Shown piece after piece: positions 7,365-10,648 of a stretch of DNA of 10,648 bases. Every line of letters starts with the position of its first letter. Within the stretch, counting starts at the first letter, position 1. The DNA comes from JBBAGE01 sp041655055 (lineage in GTDB: Bacteria; Pseudomonadota; Alphaproteobacteria; Rhodobacterales; Rhodobacteraceae), in contig JBBAGE010000079.1 in the NCBI GenBank assembly GCA_041655055.1, positions 1 through 10,648 of the forward strand, in the 5' to 3' direction. The notes beneath the pieces are model-generated. The model ran no database searches and was not told the origin of the DNA. It saw nothing but the letters and a program-made list of their open reading frames with translations. The translations under genes were made by a program, and so were the position numbers.

Positions 7365-7411
7365 GCGCGCTAACGCACGAATTTTCCAACCTATTCCGGC
7401 GGGGAAAAGTA

Positions 7412-7430
7412 ATTGCATGCAATGGCATGC
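7412..7430. promoter_or_regulatory. ATTGCATGCAAT palindrome with adjacent GCATGC
   Basis: A perfect 12-bp palindrome ATTGCATGCAAT (7412-7423) is followed by a second GCATGC (7425-7430), 10 bp or one helical turn from the first. It lies mid-way between the divergent mdh and malyl-CoA genes, so a bound regulator could act on either. Related TTGCAATT elements lie near the mdh start (7270-7277) and upstream of sucC (6135-6142). Confidence 0.35.
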
Positions 7431-7612
7431 AAAGGTGCCGCCGGGGCCGGAGGGGCTAAAATCGGGGCGTGTTTTACCGCCCCGCCGGGTGATTCTTGGC
7501 CCTGACCATGCGACCGGGCGCCGCGCCGGCGTGCGCTGTGGGCAGATCAGCCCTTGCGGTGAGGCATATAGATGTGGTGATTTGCGCAATAAAATTATCT
7601 GAGGGAAGAATC

Positions 7613-8467
7613 ATGTCGGAACAAATGCGCGCTTATCGTTCGGCTCTTTATATTCCTGGGTCCAAGGAGCGGGCGCTGGAAAAGGCCAAGGGGCTGGCTG
7701 CGGATGCCATTTTGTTCGATCTCGAAGATGCGGTGACCCCGGATGAAAAGGCCAATGCCCGCGCGCTGCTGGCGCGTGTCATTTCCGAAGGTGGCTTTGG
7801 CAGCCGCGCGAAAATCGTTCGGGTGAACGGGTTTGATACCGCCTGGGGCCGTGACGATGTGGCGGCCATGCGCGATGTGCCCATCGACGGCGTGCTTTTG
7901 CCCAAGGTCAACAGCCGCGCCGATATCGAGGCGCTGGCCGAGGCGATCCCCGATGTGCCGCTTTGGGCGATGATGGAAACCCCGCTGGGGATGCTGAATG
8001 CCGCCGAAATCGCCAGCCATCCGCGCATGGCCGGTTTCGTGATGGGCACCAACGATCTGGTCAAGGAACTGGGTAGCCGCACGCCGGCCGATCGCGGGCC
8101 GCTGATGACATCGCTGCAACTGTGCCTTTTGGCGGCGCGCGCTTATGGGCTGGTGTGCATCGATGGCGTTTACAACAAATATCTGGACGAAGACGGGCTG
8201 CGCTTTGAATGCGAACAGGGCCGCGACATGGGCTTTGACGGCAAATCGCTGATCCATCCGGCGCAGCTCGATATCGCCAACGCCGCCTTTGCCCCGTCCG
8301 AGGCCGAAATCGACCTTGCCCGCCGCCAGATCGCCGCATTCCAAGAGGCCGAGGCCGCAGGGCAGGGCGTGGCCGTGGTTGATGGCAAGATCGTTGAAAA
8401 CCTGCATGTGGCCACCGCGCGTTCCATTCTGGCCAAGGCCGAGGCGATCGCCGCGCTGCAGGGCTAG
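7613..8467 (+). CDS. mcl2: CitE/HpcH-family malyl-CoA enzyme, probably (3S)-malyl-CoA thioesterase
   Basis: This is a 284-residue member of the CitE/HpcH-HpaI aldolase family. Visible motifs are SALYIPGSKERALEKA (10-25), ILFDLEDAVTPDEK (33-46), the substrate arginine region IVRVNG (68-73, R70), LLPKVN (95-100), MMETPLGMLNA (120-130, metal-ligand candidate E122), VMGTNDLVKELG (143-154, D148) and GFDGKSLIHPAQL (207-219). In Rhodobacter sphaeroides two paralogues are known: Mcl1, a longer malyl-/methylmalyl-CoA lyase, and Mcl2, a shorter protein that hydrolyses (3S)-malyl-CoA to malate and CoA, giving an apparent malate synthase with Mcl1. The short length and position next to mdh and the mesaconyl-CoA hydratase gene match Mcl2, but lyase or other CitE-like activity is not excluded by sequence alone. 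The start is the ATG at 7613, preceded by GAGGGAAG (7601-7608). An in-frame ATG at 7496 would add 39 residues with no family similarity. NnrU follows after 21 bp, so it probably heads a four-gene operon. Confidence 0.85.
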   Translation: MSEQMRAYRSALYIPGSKERALEKAKGLAADAILFDLEDAVTPDEKANARALLARVISEGGFGSRAKIVRVNGFDTAWGRDDVAAMRDVPIDGVLLPKVNSRADIEALAEAIPDVPLWAMMETPLGMLNAAEIASHPRMAGFVMGTNDLVKELGSRTPADRGPLMTSLQLCLLAARAYGLVCIDGVYNKYLDEDGLRFECEQGRDMGFDGKSLIHPAQLDIANAAFAPSEAEIDLARRQIAAFQEAEAAGQGVAVVDGKIVENLHVATARSILAKAEAIAALQG

Positions 8468-8488
8468 GCCAGCACAGGGGGAAAGATC

Positions 8489-9040
8489 ATGGGTTTGCTG
8501 ATTGTGGGGCTGGTGCTCTGGTCGCTGCCGCATCTGTTCAAACGGATCGCGCCGGGTTTGCGCGCGGGCATGGGCGACGGCGCGGCCAAGGCAATCGTGG
8601 CGGTGACATCGCTTGCGGGGATCGTGGCGATGGTCATCGGCTATCGCAGCGCCGAATTCGTGCCGGTCTATGATCCGCCCGGCTGGGGCGTGCATCTGAA
8701 CAACCTGCTGATGGTGATTGCCGTGGTGCTGCTGGGTGCTGCGCATTCCAAAAGCCGCCTGCGCGGCATGTTGCGCCACCCGATGTTGCTGGCGGTGCTG
8801 GTCTGGGCGGTTGCGCATCTGATCGCGAATGGCGATCTGGCGTCGCTGGTGCTGTTTGGTGGGCTGGGGGCCTGGGCGCTGATCTCGATCCTGATGATCA
8901 ACGCGCGGGTGCCCGACTATGTGCCCTATAAGGGTGGCAGTCTTGCGGGCGATATCCGGCTGGCAGTGATTTCCGTCGTGGTCTTTGCGGTGATCGTGGG
9001 GATTCACGCATGGCTTGGCGTGTCGCCGTTTCCGGGGTGA
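8489..9040 (+). CDS. NnrU-family integral membrane protein
   Basis: A 183-residue hydrophobic protein of the NnrU family (Pfam NnrU). I count about six membrane segments, near residues 2-17, 33-52, 69-86, 99-114, 117-137 and 158-177. Family-like features are GLVLWSLPHLFKRIAP at the N-terminus and RHPMLLAVLVWAVAHLIANGD (97-116), with histidines at 15, 69, 86, 97, 110 and 173, several inside or at the ends of membrane segments and therefore possible haem or metal ligands. NnrU itself is known from denitrifiers near nitric oxide reductase genes, and the plant zeta-carotene isomerase Z-ISO belongs to the same family and binds haem. What this copy does is not known; no nitrogen-oxide gene is nearby. 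The ATG at 8489 follows a strong AGGGGGAAA ribosome binding site. It lies 21 bp after the malyl-CoA gene and directly abuts the DUF1737 gene, so it is expressed with ethylmalonyl-CoA pathway genes. Confidence 0.88.
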   Translation: MGLLIVGLVLWSLPHLFKRIAPGLRAGMGDGAAKAIVAVTSLAGIVAMVIGYRSAEFVPVYDPPGWGVHLNNLLMVIAVVLLGAAHSKSRLRGMLRHPMLLAVLVWAVAHLIANGDLASLVLFGGLGAWALISILMINARVPDYVPYKGGSLAGDIRLAVISVVVFAVIVGIHAWLGVSPFPG

Positions 9041-9043
9041 GTG

Positions 9044-9247
9044 ATGATAGCCTATCGCCTGTTGACCGATGACGATACCGCCGCCTTTTGCCACAAGGTG
9101 ACGCGCGCGCTGAATATGGGCTGGCAGCTTCATGGCGGGCCCGCCTATGCCGCCTGCCCCGAAACCGGCAAGATGCGCTGCGCGCAGGCCGTGATCAAAG
9201 AGGTCGAGGGCGACTATTCCCCCGACATGAAACTGGGAGAGCTATGA
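9044..9247 (+). CDS. Small DUF1737-family protein of unknown function
   Basis: A 67-residue soluble-looking protein that begins MIAYRLLTDDDTAAFCHKVTRALNMGWQLHGGPAYA and continues with CAQAVIKEVEGDYSP. The pattern YRLLT..D...FC..V..AL..GW.L.G.P...........QAV.KE is that of DUF1737, a small domain with no known function. Three cysteines (CH near the start, ACP and RCAQ further on) are present, but I see no clear metal-binding motif, signal peptide or membrane segment. I chose the ATG at 9044; a GTG immediately before it (9041) is an alternative adding one residue. The ribosome binding site is poorly placed (GGGGTGAG at the NnrU stop), so translation probably depends on ribosomes finishing NnrU. 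Its stop overlaps the meh start (ATGA, 9244-9247). This tight packing suggests a role linked to its neighbours, which I cannot specify. Confidence 0.85.
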   Translation: MIAYRLLTDDDTAAFCHKVTRALNMGWQLHGGPAYAACPETGKMRCAQAVIKEVEGDYSPDMKLGEL

Positions 9248-10284
9248 CAATGGCCAAAACCAATGCAGGCCGGTTTTTTGAGGATTACCGGCTGGGCGAC
9301 GTGATCCAGCATGCCGTGCCGCGCACCCTTTCGGGTGGCGAGCGCGCGCTTTATCACGCGCTATACCCCGCGCGCCATGCGCTTTATTCCAGCGATGAAT
9401 TTGCCGAGCGCAGCGGGCTGGAAGGCGCGCCGATGGATGATCTGATCGCCTTTCACACGGTTTTCGGCAAAAGCGTGCCGGATATTTCGCTCAATGCCGT
9501 GGCCAATCTGGGCTATGCCGAGGGGCGCTGGCTCAAACCCGTCTGGCCCGGGGATACGCTGGTTTCCAGTTCCGAAGTGATCGGGCTGAAACAGAATTCC
9601 AACGGCAAATCCGGCGTCGTTTACGTGCGCACGCGCGGCACCAATCAGCATGACGAAACCGTGCTGGAATATGTGCGCTGGGTGATGGTGCGCAAGGGCA
9701 ATCTGGATGCGCCCGCGCCTGACGAAGTGATCCCGAGCCTGAGCAAGGTGGTCGATCCTGCCGCGCTTGTCCTGCCCGAGGGGCTGGATTTCGCCCAATA
9801 TGATTTCGCCGAGGCCGGCGAGCCGCATCGTTGGGGCGACTATGCCGTGGGCGAGAAAATCGACCATGTTGATGGCGTCACGATCGAGGAATCGGAACAT
9901 ATGCTGGCCACGCGGCTGTGGCAGAACACCGCCAAGGTGCATTTCGATGCCACCAACCGCGAAGATGGCAAGCGGCTGATCTATGGCGGCCATGTCATCA
10001 GCCTGGCGCGGGCGCTGTCGTTCAACGGGCTTGCCAATGCGCAGATGATCGTGGGGCTGAACGGCGGGGCGCATGCGAACCCGTGTTTTGCCGGTGATAC
10101 GGTGCGCGCCTGGTCCGAAGTGCTGGACAAGGCCGAAACCGCCGCCCCAGGCGTCGGCGCGATCCGGCTGCGGCTGGTGGCGGTGCGCCATGGCGCGCCG
10201 GAATTCGCGCTGCGCGGCGAGGATGGCAAATACCACCCCGATGTGCTGCTTGATCTGGATTACTGGGCGCTGATGCCGCTTTGA
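9244..10284 (+). CDS. meh: Mesaconyl-CoA hydratase (beta-methylmalyl-CoA dehydratase)
   Basis: It interconverts mesaconyl-C1-CoA and (2R,3S)-beta-methylmalyl-CoA, a late step of the ethylmalonyl-CoA pathway for acetyl-CoA assimilation; the product is cleaved by malyl-CoA lyase to glyoxylate and propionyl-CoA. The 346-residue protein looks very close to the characterised Rhodobacter sphaeroides enzyme as I remember it. It contains two MaoC-like hot-dog halves, about 8-150 and 195-340. Landmarks are GRFFEDYRLGDV (9-20), GERALYHALYPARHAL (32-47), DISLNAVANLGYAEGRWLKP (80-99), GEPHRWGDYAVGEKIDHVDG (192-211), QNTAKVHFDAT (227-237), IYGGHVISLARALSFNGLAN (246-265, with H250 in the hydratase motif) and LDLDYWAL (336-343). 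The start overlaps the DUF1737 stop by four bases. A second ATG six bases later (9250) sits at better spacing from GGGAG (9235-9239), so the true start may be two codons in. The gene is also called mch. A GC hairpin follows 10 bases after the stop. Confidence 0.96.
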   Translation: MTMAKTNAGRFFEDYRLGDVIQHAVPRTLSGGERALYHALYPARHALYSSDEFAERSGLEGAPMDDLIAFHTVFGKSVPDISLNAVANLGYAEGRWLKPVWPGDTLVSSSEVIGLKQNSNGKSGVVYVRTRGTNQHDETVLEYVRWVMVRKGNLDAPAPDEVIPSLSKVVDPAALVLPEGLDFAQYDFAEAGEPHRWGDYAVGEKIDHVDGVTIEESEHMLATRLWQNTAKVHFDATNREDGKRLIYGGHVISLARALSFNGLANAQMIVGLNGGAHANPCFAGDTVRAWSEVLDKAETAAPGVGAIRLRLVAVRHGAPEFALRGEDGKYHPDVLLDLDYWALMPL

Positions 10285-10293
10285 CTTGTATTT

Positions 10294-10327
10294 CGCGCGC
10301 GCGGCGGTGATGCTGCGCGCGCGGTTT
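10294..10327 (+). terminator. Long GC hairpin after meh, likely terminator
   Basis: Starting 10 bases past the meh stop, 10294-10305 pairs with 10312-10323 in a 12-bp stem (one G-U pair) around a 6-nt loop GGTGAT. The outer eight pairs are pure alternating CG. A GTTT follows (10324-10327), a short T run, so this is a stable but not textbook intrinsic terminator. It separates the malyl-CoA/meh transcription unit from the sdh promoter. Confidence 0.55.
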
Positions 10328-10342
10328 CACGGCCCAAGGGCC

Positions 10343-10394
10343 CGTGATCGCAAATTTGAAAAACGTGATCACAAATTTTGAAAATGTGATCACA
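10343..10394 (+). promoter_or_regulatory. Array of three 21-bp-phased TGTGATCACA operators upstream of sdhC
   Basis: Three copies occur at 10343-10352 (CGTGATCGCA), 10364-10373 (CGTGATCACA) and 10385-10394 (TGTGATCACA), each start exactly 21 bp from the next. The first two are followed by nearly identical 11-bp spacers, AATTTGAAAAA and AATTTTGAAAA, so the array is also a tandem direct repeat. The site nearest the gene is the perfect palindrome and ends 21 bp before a good -35 hexamer, a position usual for an activator but also compatible with repression through looping. The same palindrome and period occur before sucC. It is not the CRP site, whose half sites TGTGA and TCACA are six bases apart; here they are fused. 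Confidence 0.78.
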
Positions 10395-10415
10395 ACCCGA
10401 ATATTTTAGGCCGAT

Positions 10416-10442
10416 TTGACCGAAATCCGTGGCAAATAATGC
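10416..10442 (+). promoter_or_regulatory. Candidate sigma-70 promoter of the sdh operon
   Basis: TTGACC (10416-10421) is a near-consensus -35. AAATAATG (10434-10441) offers an AT-rich -10 about 13-17 bases downstream; the best hexamer is uncertain (TAATGC at 10437-10442 gives 15-bp spacing). Transcription would start near 10449, leaving a leader of about 75 bases. The operator array lies just upstream. Confidence 0.4.
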
Positions 10443-10523
10443 CTTGATGCCATGAATCAGGCTGGAAAATCGCTGGTAAATCCGGCAAGGCACTAGGGCG
10501 TCGTGCAAGTGAAAGGGAAAAAA

Positions 10524-10648
10524 ATGGCTGATGTAAATCGCGGGGATCGCCCGCTTTCGCCTCATCTGACCGTTTACCGAATGGAACTGACCGGGATGGT
10601 CACGTCGATTCTGACGCGGATCACCGGCAATGCGCTGATCGTGGCGGC
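10524..10648 (+). CDS. sdhC: Succinate dehydrogenase cytochrome b556 subunit (5' part, runs off window)
   Basis: SdhC is one of two membrane anchors of succinate dehydrogenase (respiratory complex II), which binds haem b and ubiquinone and passes electrons from succinate to the quinone pool. Only the first 41 codons are present. They read MADVNRGDRPLSPHLTVYR (1-19), the family signature RPLSPHLxxYR, and then SILTRITGNAL (28-38), matching the quinone-site segment usually written S-I-x-H-R-x-T-G. Ser28 and Arg32 are kept, but the usual histidine is Thr31. The haem-ligand histidine lies outside. The ATG at 10524 is preceded by AAAGGGA (10513-10519). The gene sits 239 bp after meh behind a hairpin, an operator array and a promoter-like sequence, so it should start its own operon, presumably with sdhD, sdhA and sdhB to the right. 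Confidence 0.93.
   Translation, partial: MADVNRGDRPLSPHLTVYRMELTGMVTSILTRITGNALIVA

Larger units (their letters stand above)
7251..7612. other. Divergent mdh / malyl-CoA gene control region, no gene
   Basis: These 362 bases lie between two divergent starts and must hold promoters for both. I find no convincing gene: a 76-codon minus-strand ORF (7359-7589) and an N-terminal extension of the rightward gene lack conserved features. Visible structures are an inverted repeat GATGCG/CGCATC with an 8-nt loop (7282-7301), a near-palindrome TGTTGGCCGCTAACA (7350-7364), a repeated CGCTAAC 11 bp apart (7357 and 7368), ATTGCATGCAAT plus a second GCATGC (7412-7430), and a hairpin CGGGGCG/CGCCCCG (7463-7484) followed on the minus strand by ATTTTAG. 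TTGCGCAA (7582-7589) lies just before the rightward ribosome binding site. I could not settle on -35/-10 hexamers for either gene. Confidence 0.55.

Noticed and set aside
7463..7484. CGGGGCG/CGCCCCG hairpin as a terminator
   Set aside because: There is no gene upstream on the minus strand for it to end, and on the plus strand no T run follows; kept only as a note within the control region.
7359..7589. 76-codon leftward ORF between mdh and the malyl-CoA gene
   Set aside because: No ribosome binding site, no recognisable family, Arg/Pro-rich composition of a chance frame, and it covers palindromic control DNA.
7496..7612. N-terminal extension of the malyl-CoA gene to an upstream ATG
   Set aside because: The 39 extra residues show no family similarity, while the ATG at 7613 has a strong, well-spaced ribosome binding site and begins just before the conserved SALYIPGS.
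9088..9243. Upstream start for mesaconyl-CoA hydratase
   Set aside because: The extension overlaps most of the DUF1737 gene in another frame and has no similarity to the known hydratase N-terminus, which begins near KTNAGRFFEDY.
10331..10343. GGCCC-AA-GGGCC inverted repeat as a hairpin
   Set aside because: The two-base loop is too tight for a full stem; at most four pairs could form.
1..10648. Mobile element, CRISPR array, toxin-antitoxin, phage or other accessory system
   Set aside because: No transposase, integrase, terminal repeats or spaced repeat array was seen; the only repeats are the lipoyl-domain duplication and the short operator arrays. Composition is even across the window.

Overview
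The window is a block of central carbon metabolism from an alphaproteobacterium, most likely of the order Rhodobacterales. GC content is high and third codon positions are strongly GC-biased. The enzyme sequences are of the Rhodobacter/Roseobacter type. A mesaconyl-CoA hydratase next to a short malyl-CoA lyase homologue points to an organism that assimilates acetyl-CoA by the ethylmalonyl-CoA pathway rather than by the glyoxylate shunt. From memory, the gene order matches the mdh-suc / mcl2 / mch / sdh neighbourhood of Rhodobacter sphaeroides. I cannot name a genus.

The left two thirds are transcribed leftwards (minus strand): mdh (6288-7250), then sucC (4805-5998), sucD (3919-4800), sucA (901-3864), and the first 299 codons of odhB/sucB (1-897), which runs off the left edge. 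These encode malate dehydrogenase, both subunits of succinyl-CoA ligase, and E1 and part of E2 of the 2-oxoglutarate dehydrogenase complex. sucC-sucD are 4 bp apart and sucA-odhB 3 bp apart. A perfect 9-bp hairpin lies between sucD and sucA, and 289 bp of control DNA separates mdh from sucC.

The right third is transcribed rightwards. After a 362-bp divergent control region come a CitE-like malyl-CoA thioesterase/lyase (7613-8467), a NnrU-family membrane protein (8489-9040), a small DUF1737 protein (9044-9247) and mesaconyl-CoA hydratase (9244-10284), all closely packed. A strong GC hairpin then separates them from sdhC, whose first 41 codons (10524-10648) begin the succinate dehydrogenase operon.

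Together the genes turn 2-oxoglutarate into oxaloacetate (OdhAB, SucCD, Sdh, Mdh) and feed the cycle with C4 units from acetyl-CoA (Meh; malyl-CoA hydrolysis to malate). Every complete gene has a recognisable family. The DUF1737 protein and the exact role of the NnrU protein are the only unknown functions.

I found no new gene system here. The most noteworthy signal is regulatory: a palindrome TGTGATCACA repeated at exactly 21-bp spacing, three times before sdhC and twice before sucC, with a partly conserved spacer in the same orientation relative to each gene. This suggests one unidentified regulator co-controlling the sdh and suc operons. Weaker shared motifs link the sucC and mdh upstream regions. 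No tRNA, rRNA, CRISPR array, insertion sequence or phage gene was seen.
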